Source: JBCCMQ01 sp039179985
GTDB taxonomy: Bacteria; Pseudomonadota; Alphaproteobacteria; Rhodobacterales; Rhodobacteraceae
NCBI GenBank assembly: GCA_039179985.1
Contig: JBCDED010000044.1
Location: forward strand, 1-31,419
Reading direction: 5' to 3'
DNA length: 31,419 nucleotides
The position numbers and the translations under genes are program-made. This document shows, one piece after another, positions 1 to 7,423 of this stretch. How positions within the stretch are numbered: the first letter of the stretch is position 1; each line of letters starts with the position of its first letter. Below the pieces are notes generated by a model. The model was not told the DNA's origin and ran no database searches. It saw nothing but the letters and a program-made list of their open reading frames with translations.

Positions 1-239
1 AGCTGCAGCAGCGGCTGCCAGATCCAGGGGCTGTAGTCGATGACGCGGCGGTCCGAGAGGAATTCGTTGAGGTACCGGCGCATGGACCAGTAGTCGTAAT
101 TGTCCGGGGTTCCGAGATTGGCCAGGAGGATCCCGATTTTCCCACCGGGCACGGCTGGATGGTTCGTGGGCCAGTGGGTTGTATCGAGCTCCGCAGGAGC
201 GGCAAGGCCGTCCGGCATCTCGGTTTTTGCGTCAAGCAT
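1..239 (-). CDS. hemH: Ferrochelatase, N-terminal part (cut by window edge)
   Basis: This is the first 79 codons of a minus-strand gene that continues beyond base 1. Ferrochelatase inserts Fe2+ into protoporphyrin IX, the last step of protoheme synthesis. Visible family features are the early strand-loop GKIGILLANLGTP, then DNYDYWSMRRYLNEFLSD and RRVIDYSPWIWQPLL, all characteristic of the N-terminal half of bacterial HemH. The ATG at 239 gives a short polar lead of about 30 residues before the first beta strand, normal for Rhodobacterales. No better ATG lies upstream; a TTG at 251 is in frame but unneeded. The upstream gene on the same strand ends 53 bases away. That gap holds a 6-bp inverted repeat (262-267 with 276-281) and a weak promoter-like pair, TTGATC and GTATAC with an 18-base spacer, on the minus strand. 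The active-site His and Glu lie outside the window. Confidence 0.9.
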   Translation of the reverse strand, partial: MLDAKTEMPDGLAAPAELDTTHWPTNHPAVPGGKIGILLANLGTPDNYDYWSMRRYLNEFLSDRRVIDYSPWIWQPLLQ

Positions 240-292
240 GCGTTTTCCCAAACCTGAGTATGTGTCGTATACGCCCGACACCCTCCCTCGGA

Positions 293-1138
293 TCAATCCT
301 TGTGGCGCGGCCTCACGAAAACCTGTTCGCCCGCAGGTTCCTCGGCTGTGCCGAGGGCTTCGGCCAGCCGCGTGGTCGCCGAACCCGGCCTCAGCGGCTG
401 AGGCTGGCTAGCGTCCGGCGCCCATCCCGTCAACGTGACGATTTCGAATGTTGCAATCAATTTGCCGTCGTCGGTGGCGTGGGATGAGCGGTAGATCTCT
501 TCGGCCCGCTCCAGAATGCGGCGGCGCGTCGGGCGGCGCAGCCTGTCCGATAGGGCGTTGGCCTCTCCCATGGCGCGAAGATCGCGCATCAGGCCGGTCA
601 GGCTCTTGTAGTGGACGGTGCGCGTCCAGCTGTCGGCGACCGGCAGCGCGAAGCCCGCGCGCTGCAAGAGTGCGCCGAGATCCCGGATGTCGGCCATGGG
701 CAGGACGCGCGGCGACAGCCCGCCGGTCACTTCGGTCTCGGCCATTGCAAGGGCGGCGCGCAGTTCATGGAGCGTCTGGCCACCAAAAAGCGAGGCGATG
801 AAAAGCCCGTCGGGCGCCAGGGCCCGTCGCGCCTGAATGAGCTGGCCCACCGGATCGTTGGCCCAGTGCAGGCAAAACCCATGAATGACGGCGGAATAGT
901 CACTTTTCGGGAATTCCAGCAGCGGCGCATCCGGCACCAGATCGCTTGCGCCAAGCGGCGCCCAGTCTTCGGGAAACGCGGCCACGAGGGCCGTCTTGGT
1001 AAACGGTCTGTTAACCTCTTTCAGCCTTTCAATGGTGTCGCAGACGACCTCTTGCAGCAGAAACCGCGCCTCCGCCATGGACCGGCGTCGGTTCCGTTCA
1101 AGGGCTCTGCGGTCTGTCAGTTCCGGGGGCTGGGCCAT
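293..1138 (-). CDS. NDUFAF5-like methyltransferase-fold protein lacking the SAM loop
   Basis: 281 residues. It resembles the mitochondrial complex I assembly factor NDUFAF5 (which hydroxylates an arginine of NDUFS7) and its alphaproteobacterial relatives. Shared blocks are VIHGFCLHWANDPVGQL (about 84-100), LAPDGLFIASLFGGQTLHEL (107-126), GGLSPRVLPM, DLGALLQRAGFALPVAD and MRDLRAMGEANAL. The striking feature is residues 46-80: where family members with an intact Rossmann core carry the glycine-rich loop (LDLGCGxG), this protein reads TALVAAFPEDWAPLG and then passes almost directly to motif IV. About 30 residues of the SAM-binding region seem to be missing, so canonical methyl transfer is doubtful. 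The gene lies 46 bases from divergent comF and upstream of hemH. Automatic annotation would probably say 'methyltransferase domain protein'. The homology is strong; the activity is inference. Confidence 0.85.
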   Translation of the reverse strand: MAQPPELTDRRALERNRRRSMAEARFLLQEVVCDTIERLKEVNRPFTKTALVAAFPEDWAPLGASDLVPDAPLLEFPKSDYSAVIHGFCLHWANDPVGQLIQARRALAPDGLFIASLFGGQTLHELRAALAMAETEVTGGLSPRVLPMADIRDLGALLQRAGFALPVADSWTRTVHYKSLTGLMRDLRAMGEANALSDRLRRPTRRRILERAEEIYRSSHATDDGKLIATFEIVTLTGWAPDASQPQPLRPGSATTRLAEALGTAEEPAGEQVFVRPRHKD

Positions 1139-1184
1139 GGGGATCCTTCTCAGCGTCCGTGGGTATAGGAAAGGCGGGAGCCGG

Positions 1185-1904
1185 ATGCAAAGCCTCTTGA
1201 AGCTTATCTACCCCTCGCAATGTCTGTCCTGCGGCACGCAGGTCGATAGCGATGCGGCCCTTTGCGGCGTCTGCTGGCGCGACTCGCCGTTTATCTGCGG
1301 CAGCACCTGCGCGAAATGTGGCGTGGCGCTGCCCGGTTCAGCGCCTGGGGACTCTGATGCCCTCTGCGACGACTGCCTGACCACGGCCCGGCCCTGGGCG
1401 CGGGGCGTTTCGGTCATGCACTATGGCGCCACGGCCCGCCGGCTGATCCTGTCGCTGAAACATGGTGACCGGCAGGATCTGGTCGAGCCGCTGGCGTCCT
1501 GGATGCTGGAGCGGGCGCGCAGCCTGATCACTCCGGCCACGGTGATCGTGCCGGTGCCGATTCCGCGGCGGCGTCTGGCATCGCGGCGGTATAACCAGGC
1601 CGCGCTTTTGTCCCAGCGGATCGCGCGCATGGCGGGCGCCCGGGGCGTGCCCGATGCGCTTTACCGTTTGCGCCATACGCCGCCGCAGGAAGGCCTGTCG
1701 CGAGATGCGCGGTTCGCCTTGCAGCGGGGGGCCATCGCGCCGCAACCGGGCCGCCGCGGTGCGATTCACGGGCGGCCAGTTCTGCTGGTGGATGACGTGA
1801 TGACGTCGGGGGCCACGCTAGCAGCGGCGACGGAGGCATTGCGCGCCGGCGGCGCCTCTGCTGTGAATGTGCTCACACTGGCGCGCGTTGCGAAAGATTT
1901 CTGA
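1185..1904 (+). CDS. comF: ComF-family phosphoribosyltransferase-like protein
   Basis: 239 residues from ATG 1185, which follows a GGCGGGAG ribosome-binding stretch. The open frame continues upstream to 996, but that part overlaps the divergent gene and lacks family similarity. The N-terminus begins LLKLIYPSQCLSCG and carries four paired cysteine motifs (CLSC, CGVC, CAKC, CDDC), the zinc-binding module of ComF/DprF proteins. The C-terminal half is a type I phosphoribosyltransferase domain with the PRPP loop VLLVDDVMTSGATL near residues 198-211. In competent bacteria ComF helps import single-stranded DNA; many non-competent alphaproteobacteria keep it with an unproven role. It is first in a plus-strand run, with grxC starting 39 bases downstream. 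Confidence 0.9.
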   Translation: MQSLLKLIYPSQCLSCGTQVDSDAALCGVCWRDSPFICGSTCAKCGVALPGSAPGDSDALCDDCLTTARPWARGVSVMHYGATARRLILSLKHGDRQDLVEPLASWMLERARSLITPATVIVPVPIPRRRLASRRYNQAALLSQRIARMAGARGVPDALYRLRHTPPQEGLSRDARFALQRGAIAPQPGRRGAIHGRPVLLVDDVMTSGATLAAATEALRAGGASAVNVLTLARVAKDF

Positions 1905-1943
1905 GCACTTATATCTGGCGCCAACCACCCGGAGGGGCTCGAT

Positions 1944-2201
1944 ATGAACACCGTTGAAATCTACACGTCGCCGATTTGTGGCTTTTGCCATGCTGCAAAG
2001 CGGCTTCTGACCAAAAAAGGCGTGAGCTTTTCCGAAATCGACATTAGCCGCGACCCGGCCCGCCGTCAGGAAATGATGCAGCGGGCCAACGGTGGCCACA
2101 CGGTACCGCAGATCTTCGTCGGTAAGACCCATGTGGGCGGCTGCGACGATCTTTATGCTTTGGACCGTGCCGGCAAGCTCGACCCGCTGCTTGCCGCCTA
2201 A
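1944..2201 (+). CDS. grxC: Glutaredoxin 3, CGFC active site
   Basis: 85 residues, the usual length of GrxC. The thioredoxin-fold start VEIYTSPICGFCHAAKRLL places the redox cysteines at 12 and 15 as C-G-F-C rather than the classical C-P-Y-C. The glutathione-binding segment GGHTVPQIFVG and the GG(C)DDLYAL motif near the C-terminus are present. It reduces protein disulfides and glutathionylated proteins using glutathione in the cytoplasm. A strong ribosome-binding site, GGAGGGG, lies before the ATG. The stop codon is 3 bases from the GTG of the nitrilase gene, so the two are almost certainly cotranscribed and probably coupled. The loss of proline in the active site makes a shift in redox potential plausible, but that is inference. 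Confidence 0.93.
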   Translation: MNTVEIYTSPICGFCHAAKRLLTKKGVSFSEIDISRDPARRQEMMQRANGGHTVPQIFVGKTHVGGCDDLYALDRAGKLDPLLAA

Positions 2202-2204
2202 GCG

Positions 2205-3038
2205 GTGCGCGCCGCTCTTCTGCAGATTACAAGTTCGGATGATCCGGGCGAGAACCTCGGGGTCGTCCGATCCGCTGTGGCAGATGCGGCGCGTGCAGGC
2301 GCGGGCTTTGTCCTGACGCCGGAGGTCACCAATTGTGTCTCCGCCAGCCGCACCCGGCAGCGCGAGGTGCTGCGACCGCAGGACGGGGACCCGCTCCTCG
2401 CGGCGCTGCGCGAAGAGGCAGCGCGGAAGGGCATATGGCTTTTGATCGGGTCGCTTGCCCTTAAGACCGACGATCCTGACGGGCGGTTCGCAAACCGGTC
2501 TTTCGTGATCACACCCAGCGGCGATATCGCCGCATGCTACGACAAGATCCATATGTTCGATGTAGCGGTGAGCACGGAAGAGACCTATCGCGAATCCGCA
2601 GGCTACCGGCCCGGTGACCGGGCCGTGCTGGCCGACACGCCCTTCGGAACCCTCGGGCTGACGATCTGTTACGATGTGCGTTTTCCGGCGCTCTACAGGA
2701 CCCTTGCGCAGGCCGGCGCCCAGATTCTGAGCGTGCCCTCGGCGTTTTCGCCTGTGACGGGGGCCGCGCATTGGCAGGCGCTGTTGCAGGCGCGGGCGAT
2801 CGAGACGGGGTGCTACGTGCTGGCGCCTGCCCAGTGCGGGACCCATGCCGCCAGCCGGGGCCGGGTGCGGCGGACTTATGGGCATTCGCTTGCTGTTTCG
2901 CCCTGGGGCGAGATCTTGGGCGACGGTGGCGAGGTGCCGGGTGTGGTGATGGTTGATCTTGATCTGGACGAGGTCCACTCTGCACGCCGCAGAGTTCCAT
3001 CGCTAGAGCACGACCGACCCTTTCGCACACCCCAATGA
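2205..3038 (+). CDS. Nit-family carbon-nitrogen hydrolase (probable deaminated-glutathione amidase)
   Basis: 277 residues, starting at GTG 2205, 3 bases after the grxC stop; the N-terminus V(M)RAALLQITSSDDP matches family proteins. The catalytic triad is visible: Glu40 in LTPEVTN, Lys114 in YDKIHMFD and Cys155 in LTICYDVRFP. The conserved RAIETGCYVLAPAQ segment and the C-terminal GEILGDGG stretch are typical of the Nit1/Nit2 branch of the nitrilase superfamily. Nit1 enzymes hydrolyse deaminated glutathione, a metabolite-repair reaction. Position directly after a glutaredoxin supports a glutathione-linked role, but omega-amidase (Nit2) activity cannot be excluded from sequence alone. The stop codon overlaps the ATG of the following marR gene (ATGA). 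Confidence 0.88.
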   Translation: MRAALLQITSSDDPGENLGVVRSAVADAARAGAGFVLTPEVTNCVSASRTRQREVLRPQDGDPLLAALREEAARKGIWLLIGSLALKTDDPDGRFANRSFVITPSGDIAACYDKIHMFDVAVSTEETYRESAGYRPGDRAVLADTPFGTLGLTICYDVRFPALYRTLAQAGAQILSVPSAFSPVTGAAHWQALLQARAIETGCYVLAPAQCGTHAASRGRVRRTYGHSLAVSPWGEILGDGGEVPGVVMVDLDLDEVHSARRRVPSLEHDRPFRTPQ

Positions 3039-3508
3039 ACGATTCCGACGAATCCCTCGCCACGGCCCTGTTTTCTGAGATTTTCACCGCCGATCAGCTG
3101 GCGCGTGGGCACCTCACGCGCGCCATGCCCAAGGGAATGGAGTTGTCGCATTTTTCGGTGTTGAACCATCTAGCGCGCGTGGGCGAAGAGCGCTCGCCTG
3201 CGCAGCTCGCCAAGAGCTTTCATGTCACGCGCGGCGCGATGACAAATACGCTGACCAAGCTTGAGTGGGCAGGATACGTGCATATCCGGCCTGACTGGGA
3301 TGACGCCCGGCGCAAGTTCGTGTCGATCAGCCCCTCGGGGCGGCAGGCGCGGGACGCGGCCTTGCAGATGATCACCCCGATGATTGCCGATATCGTGCGG
3401 CAGATCGGTTCGGACCGTATTCGCGAGATGCTGCCGGTGTTGCGCGAGCTGCGGCAAAAACTCGATGAGCTCGGGGCGGTGCCTCTGCCTGAGCCGGGCG
3501 AAGATTAG
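3035..3508 (+). CDS. MarR-family winged-helix transcription regulator
   Basis: 157 residues, a normal MarR length. The helix-turn-helix is in LSHFSVLNHLARVGEERSPA and LAKSFHVTRGAMTNTLTKL (about residues 34-77). It is followed by the wing containing the DDARRKFVSISPSGR signature. MarR proteins dimerise and usually bind operators until a small phenolic or oxidant ligand releases them. It is the last gene of the grxC-nit run, with an ATGA overlap to the amidase gene. It converges tail-to-tail with the CurA-like oxidoreductase gene, leaving only 3 bases between stops. Its target is not evident; the adjacent oxidoreductase or its own operon are candidates. Confidence 0.88.
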   Translation: MNDSDESLATALFSEIFTADQLARGHLTRAMPKGMELSHFSVLNHLARVGEERSPAQLAKSFHVTRGAMTNTLTKLEWAGYVHIRPDWDDARRKFVSISPSGRQARDAALQMITPMIADIVRQIGSDRIREMLPVLRELRQKLDELGAVPLPEPGED

Positions 3509-3511
3509 TCT

Positions 3512-4522
3512 CTAATCCACCTCAATGACGAGTTTTCCGGTGTTCTCGCCCCGGTAAAGCATGCCGATGGCGTCGCGTGCGGCCTCTGCGCCGGACAGGA
3601 TGTGTTCTTGAAAACTCAGGCGCCCCTCACGGATCCAGCCCGCCAGATCGGCCACGGCTTCCGGGTAGCGGTCCTTGTAATCGAAGGCGAGAAAGCCCTG
3701 CATGCGCGCCCGGGCGACAAGAAGTTGCCGGTGCACGCGCGGGCCTTGCGGCAGCGGATTCCAGTCGGTGATGGCCGACGTGCCGCAGATCGCGATGCGT
3801 GCGCCCAGGGCAAGGTTTTCCATGACGGCGTCCGACACCGGGCCGCAGGTGTTATCGTAGTAGCAGTTCACGCCCTCTGGTGCGGCGGATTTGAGCGCCG
3901 CGGACACGTTTTCGCGGCGGTAGTTGATTGCCGCGTCATATCCGAAGTCGTTGAGACACTGGGCGACCTTTTCATCCGATCCCGTAATGCCCACCGTGCG
4001 GCAGCCCATGATCTTGGCAATCTGCCCGGCGGCGGACCCCACTGCGCCCGCCGCGGTGGAAACAACCACGGTTTCGCCCGGTTTAGGGTCACATACCTCG
4101 CGCAAGCAGAAGTAAGCCGTGATGCCATTCAGACCCAGAATACCCAAAGACAGCGACGGGCTGAGGTCCGTGTCCGTGACTACTCTGTCCACATCCGATC
4201 CATCGGAAAGCGCGTAGCGTTGCCAGCCGAAAAGCCCGGAGACCATATCTCCCACCGCATAGGCCGGGTGGTTCGACGCGGTAACATCGCCCACGGCAAA
4301 AGACCGCATGGCGGCGCCGATGGCCACCGGGGGCAGATAGTTTGGCACATCGTTCACCCATCCCCGCATGGCAGGATCCACGGACCAGAACCGCGTACGG
4401 ACCTGAAACTGGCCGTCGCCCGGGGCTTCGGCCGGCAGGTCTTCGACGGCGAAATGTTCCGGGCCCGGCACACCCTTTGGGCGCGATACAAGGATCACGC
4501 GGCGGTTAATGGGGTCGCTCAT
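3512..4522 (-). CDS. CurA-like NADPH-dependent medium-chain oxidoreductase
   Basis: 336 residues from ATG 4522. The frame is open to 4585, but the extra residues lie inside ubiG and are not family-like. The sequence belongs to the zinc-free MDR subgroup of CurA/leukotriene B4 12-hydroxydehydrogenase/YncB enzymes, which reduce carbon-carbon double bonds. Evidence includes RRVILVSRPKGVPGPEHF at the N-terminus, the substrate-domain stretch WSVDPAMRGW, the nucleotide-binding AAGAVGSAAGQIAK motif, the NADPH-contact region YRREN, and the C-terminal NTGKLVIEVD. No catalytic zinc ligands are seen. Its start overlaps the ubiG stop by four bases, so it is translationally coupled to a ubiquinone-biosynthesis gene; a direct role in quinone metabolism is not shown. 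Confidence 0.88.
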   Translation of the reverse strand: MSDPINRRVILVSRPKGVPGPEHFAVEDLPAEAPGDGQFQVRTRFWSVDPAMRGWVNDVPNYLPPVAIGAAMRSFAVGDVTASNHPAYAVGDMVSGLFGWQRYALSDGSDVDRVVTDTDLSPSLSLGILGLNGITAYFCLREVCDPKPGETVVVSTAAGAVGSAAGQIAKIMGCRTVGITGSDEKVAQCLNDFGYDAAINYRRENVSAALKSAAPEGVNCYYDNTCGPVSDAVMENLALGARIAICGTSAITDWNPLPQGPRVHRQLLVARARMQGFLAFDYKDRYPEAVADLAGWIREGRLSFQEHILSGAEAARDAIGMLYRGENTGKLVIEVD

Positions 4523-5268
4523 GGGGTCTCTTTCACCGCTGTCATGACGTAGTTGACCGAAAGGTCGCGTTCGGACACCGACCATGCGCCGCCAAAGGGG
4601 TCGAAGACAAACCCTTTCCGGTCAACAACGGTGACTCCGGCCTGCGCCATCTGCGCGGCCAGCTCGTCGGGTGTCGGAAAGGCCTGCCAGTTGTGGGTGC
4701 CGCGGGGCAGCCATCCGAGAATGTACTCGGCCCCGATGATGGCCAGCGCATAGGATTTGGCGGTGCGGTTCAGTGTGGACGCGATAAGCAGGCCGCCCGG
4801 TTTCACCATTGCGCCGCAGGCCGACAGAAAGGCCGCCGGGTCTGCAACATGTTCCACGATTTCCATGGCGAGGACCGCCTCGAATGTCTCGCCGGCCTCG
4901 GCCAGCGCCTCGGCGGTGGTGTGTCGATAGTCAATGGCCAGACCCGATTGCGTGGCATGGACGCGCGCAACCTCAATATTGGCGGCGGCGGCGTCGGCGC
5001 CCAGGATGGTGGCGCCAAGGCGCGCCATGGGTTCGCTGAGGAGCCCGCCACCGCATCCGATATCGAGAAAGCGCAGGCCTTCAAACGGGCGCGCGTCCCG
5101 CAGGTCCCGGCCTGTCTCGGCGGCGATCTGTGCCGTCACGTAGTCGAGCCGGCAGGGGTTCATCTGATGAAGTGGTTTCAGCCGGCCATCGGGATTCCAC
5201 CAGTCGGCTGCCATCGCCTCGAATTTCTCGACCTCTTTTGGGTCTATCGTGCCGTCATACGCTTGCAT
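4519..5268 (-). CDS. ubiG: Ubiquinone biosynthesis O-methyltransferase UbiG
   Basis: 249 residues from ATG 5268. A longer frame to 5340 overlaps the divergent gene start and lacks similarity. UbiG performs the two O-methylations of the ubiquinone ring using SAM. Family features are EVEKFEAMAADWWNPDG near the N-terminus, the LHQMNPCRLDYV block, motif I FLDIGCGGGLLSEPMARLGA (about 66-85), and EIVEHVADPAAFL. Downstream, IIGAEYILGWLPRGTHNW forms the typical UbiG substrate and membrane-contacting region. It heads a two-gene minus-strand operon with the CurA-like gene. Its upstream region, 5269-5332, is shared with divergent pip and contains a perfect inverted repeat. Confidence 0.95.
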   Translation of the reverse strand: MQAYDGTIDPKEVEKFEAMAADWWNPDGRLKPLHQMNPCRLDYVTAQIAAETGRDLRDARPFEGLRFLDIGCGGGLLSEPMARLGATILGADAAAANIEVARVHATQSGLAIDYRHTTAEALAEAGETFEAVLAMEIVEHVADPAAFLSACGAMVKPGGLLIASTLNRTAKSYALAIIGAEYILGWLPRGTHNWQAFPTPDELAAQMAQAGVTVVDRKGFVFDPFGGAWSVSERDLSVNYVMTAVKETP

Positions 5269-5298
5269 TCGGGCGGTCCTTCCGGTCTTCTTCGCCAA

Positions 5299-5316
5299 GA
5301 CCCATGCCAATGGGTC
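5299..5316. promoter_or_regulatory. Inverted repeat in the ubiG/pip divergent region
   Basis: GACCCAT, a 4-base centre GCCA, then ATGGGTC: a perfect 7-bp dyad between the two divergent start codons. It ends 16 bases before the pip ATG and begins 30 bases from the ubiG ATG. The position suits an operator or an RNA hairpin in either 5' leader; which is not decidable from sequence. Confidence 0.4.
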
Positions 5317-5332
5317 CCGGAGACTTATATAG

Positions 5333-6331
5333 ATGTCCATGGACAGGTCCGCAGGCCAAAAAGGCGCATCCCGCTATCTCTATCCGCCGATCGATCCTTT
5401 CGATCAGCGCATGATGGACACCGGCGATGGCCACCGAATTTACGTGGAGCAATGCGGCAATCCGCAGGGCCTGCCTGTGATCGTCCTGCATGGCGGTCCG
5501 GGGGGCGGCTGCAGCCCGGCCATGCGGCGCTACTTCGATCCCTCTGTTTACCGGGTGATCCTGTTCGATCAGCGCGGATGCGGGAGGTCGCGCCCCCATG
5601 CCAGTGTGATCAACAACACGACCTGGCATCTGGTGCGCGATATCGAGATGATCCGGAACGCGCTGGGCATCGAGCGGTGGATTGTCTTTGGCGGCAGTTG
5701 GGGGGCAACGCTGAGCCTGATCTACGCGCAGCACCATCCCGACCGCGCGCTGCGGCTAATCCTGCGCGGCGTCTTTTTGATGACGAAGCCCGAACTTGAT
5801 TGGTTCTATGCGGGCGGCGCCGGACAATTCTGGCCCGATGTTTGGGAGCGGTTTTCCGGCATGGTCCCCGAGGACGAGCGCGATGACCTGATTGCGGCCT
5901 ATAACCGGCGTCTTTTCTCGGGCGATCTGATGATGGAGACGCGGTTTGCCCGCGCCTGGGCGGCCTGGGAAAATGCCCTGGCGTCCATGGCCTCAGGCGG
6001 GGCGACAACGGAAAGCCCGGCGGACTACGCGCGCGCCTTTGCGCGGCTGGAGAACCACTATTTCATCAATGGCGGCTTCCTGGAGGAAGACGGCGCGATC
6101 CTCAAAAACACGGGCCGCATCCGGCAGATCCCGGGGCATATCGTGCAGGGCCGCTTTGACATGATCTGCCCGCCGCATTCGGCCTTTAAACTGGCGCGCG
6201 CATGGGGCGCGCGAGCGGAACTGAAGATGGTGCCAGCGGCCGGTCACGCCCTGTCGGAGCCGGGGATCAGCGCGGAACTTCTGCGCATCACCGATGCGCT
6301 GCGCGACACCGCTGAGAGTGCCTATTCCTGA
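5333..6331 (+). CDS. pip: Proline iminopeptidase (peptidase family S33)
   Basis: 332 residues. This alpha/beta hydrolase removes N-terminal proline from peptides in the cytoplasm. The oxyanion motif HGGPGGG lies at residues 53-59, DQRGCGRS at 79-86, and the nucleophile Ser122 in GGSWGATL. The acid appears in GRFDMICPP and the histidine in AAGHAL near the C-terminus. The first ATG (5333) is preferred over the in-frame ATG at 5339, because GGAG at 5319-5322 is spaced properly for it. The gene is divergent from ubiG and sits before the peptide-type ABC importer, so a shared role in peptide use is plausible but unproven. A hairpin (6343-6365) follows the stop. Confidence 0.93.
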   Translation: MSMDRSAGQKGASRYLYPPIDPFDQRMMDTGDGHRIYVEQCGNPQGLPVIVLHGGPGGGCSPAMRRYFDPSVYRVILFDQRGCGRSRPHASVINNTTWHLVRDIEMIRNALGIERWIVFGGSWGATLSLIYAQHHPDRALRLILRGVFLMTKPELDWFYAGGAGQFWPDVWERFSGMVPEDERDDLIAAYNRRLFSGDLMMETRFARAWAAWENALASMASGGATTESPADYARAFARLENHYFINGGFLEEDGAILKNTGRIRQIPGHIVQGRFDMICPPHSAFKLARAWGARAELKMVPAAGHALSEPGISAELLRITDALRDTAESAYS

Positions 6332-6342
6332 CGCCATTCGGG

Positions 6343-6365
6343 AAACCCTCCCAAATGAAGGGTTT
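6343..6365 (+). terminator. Weak terminator-like hairpin after pip
   Basis: AAACCCT, a 9-base loop, then AGGGTTT. The stem is perfect but AT-rich, and the only T run is inside the stem, so termination would be partial at best. The remaining 59 bases to the next gene hold no promoter that I could recognise with confidence. Confidence 0.35.
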
Positions 6366-6424
6366 ACAGACCGCCCTCAGCCGTTAACGTAAGGCACTAC
6401 GCGAACAGGGCACGTGGGGACCAC

Positions 6425-7423
6425 TTGGGTTCGATACTACGCATCGTCGGGCAACGCCTTCTCTTAGGTCTTCTCACTCTCCTCGTCGTCTCAATCGTCA
6501 TTTTCATCTCAGTGAACCTTCTGCCCGGGGACTTCGCCGAAGCCATCCTTGGGCAGGGCGCCACGCCAGAGGCGATTGCCGCTATCCGCGCCGATCTCGG
6601 GCTCGATCAGCCGCCGATCACACGCTACTTCCAGTGGTTGGGCGGTGTCTTGCAGGGTGATCTCGGGACCAGCTTTGCACAGGCGAATTTCGCAAGCTTC
6701 GCGGGCGCGGACGCGGGATCGGGTCTGTCCTCGGTGGCCGCGCAGATCGCGCCGCGCTTTGCCAACACCATGTTCCTCGCCTCAGTGACGGCAATGATCG
6801 CGGTGCCGCTCTCGCTGATCCTTGGCATTCTGGCTGCGCTTTATCGGAACTCGGCTTTCGACCGGGCGGCGAATATCTTTACGCTGACCTCGATCTCAAG
6901 CCCGGAGTTCTTTCTGGCCTATATTCTCATCCTGCTTCTGGCGGTGATGAACCCGATCTTCCCGTCGCTGTCGAACATCTTCGACGGTATGAGCTTCGGC
7001 GACCGGCTGGACAGGACCATGCTGCCGGCGCTGACGCTGACGCTGGTTGTGACCGCACATATGATGCGGATGACGCGGGCGGCGATCATCAACCTTTTGG
7101 CGTCACCTTATATCGAGATGGCGCGACTGAAGGGGATCAGCCCCATGCGGGTCATCGTCGTTCATGCGCTGCCGAACGCGTTGGCGCCGATCATCAACGT
7201 GATCGCGCTGAACCTCGCCTACCTCATCACCGGCGTGGTCGTGGTGGAGGTCGTCTTTGTCTATCCGGGCATCGGCCAGCTTTTTGTGGACAGCGTGAAG
7301 ATCCGCGACATCCCTGTCGTACAGGCCTGCTGCCTGATCTTTGCGGCGGCCTATATCCTTCTCAATCTGACGGCGGACATCTTGTCGATCATCTCTAACC
7401 CGCGCCTGAGGCATCCCAAATGA
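6425..7423 (+). CDS. Peptide-type ABC importer permease, DppB/OppB family
   Basis: 332 residues, read from TTG 6425, which is preceded by GTGGGGA. No in-frame ATG precedes the first membrane helix, so the TTG is needed to include the conserved N-terminus LRIVGQRLLLGLLTLLVVS. The segment NLLPGDFAE and the repeated hydrophobic helices are typical of DppB. The EAA-type cytoplasmic loop (EMARLKGISPMRVIVVHALP, about residues 237-256) contacts the ATPase. Six transmembrane helices are expected. It is first of four transporter genes, and its stop overlaps the next ATG (ATGA). The substrate is not predictable beyond peptide/nickel/opine class. Confidence 0.92.
   Translation: MGSILRIVGQRLLLGLLTLLVVSIVIFISVNLLPGDFAEAILGQGATPEAIAAIRADLGLDQPPITRYFQWLGGVLQGDLGTSFAQANFASFAGADAGSGLSSVAAQIAPRFANTMFLASVTAMIAVPLSLILGILAALYRNSAFDRAANIFTLTSISSPEFFLAYILILLLAVMNPIFPSLSNIFDGMSFGDRLDRTMLPALTLTLVVTAHMMRMTRAAIINLLASPYIEMARLKGISPMRVIVVHALPNALAPIINVIALNLAYLITGVVVVEVVFVYPGIGQLFVDSVKIRDIPVVQACCLIFAAAYILLNLTADILSIISNPRLRHPK

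Noticed and set aside
3503..3517. Inverted repeat GATTAG-TCT-CTAATC between the convergent marR and CurA-like genes
   Set aside because: It is only 6 bp, AT-rich and made largely of the two facing stop codons; too weak to call a terminator or operator.
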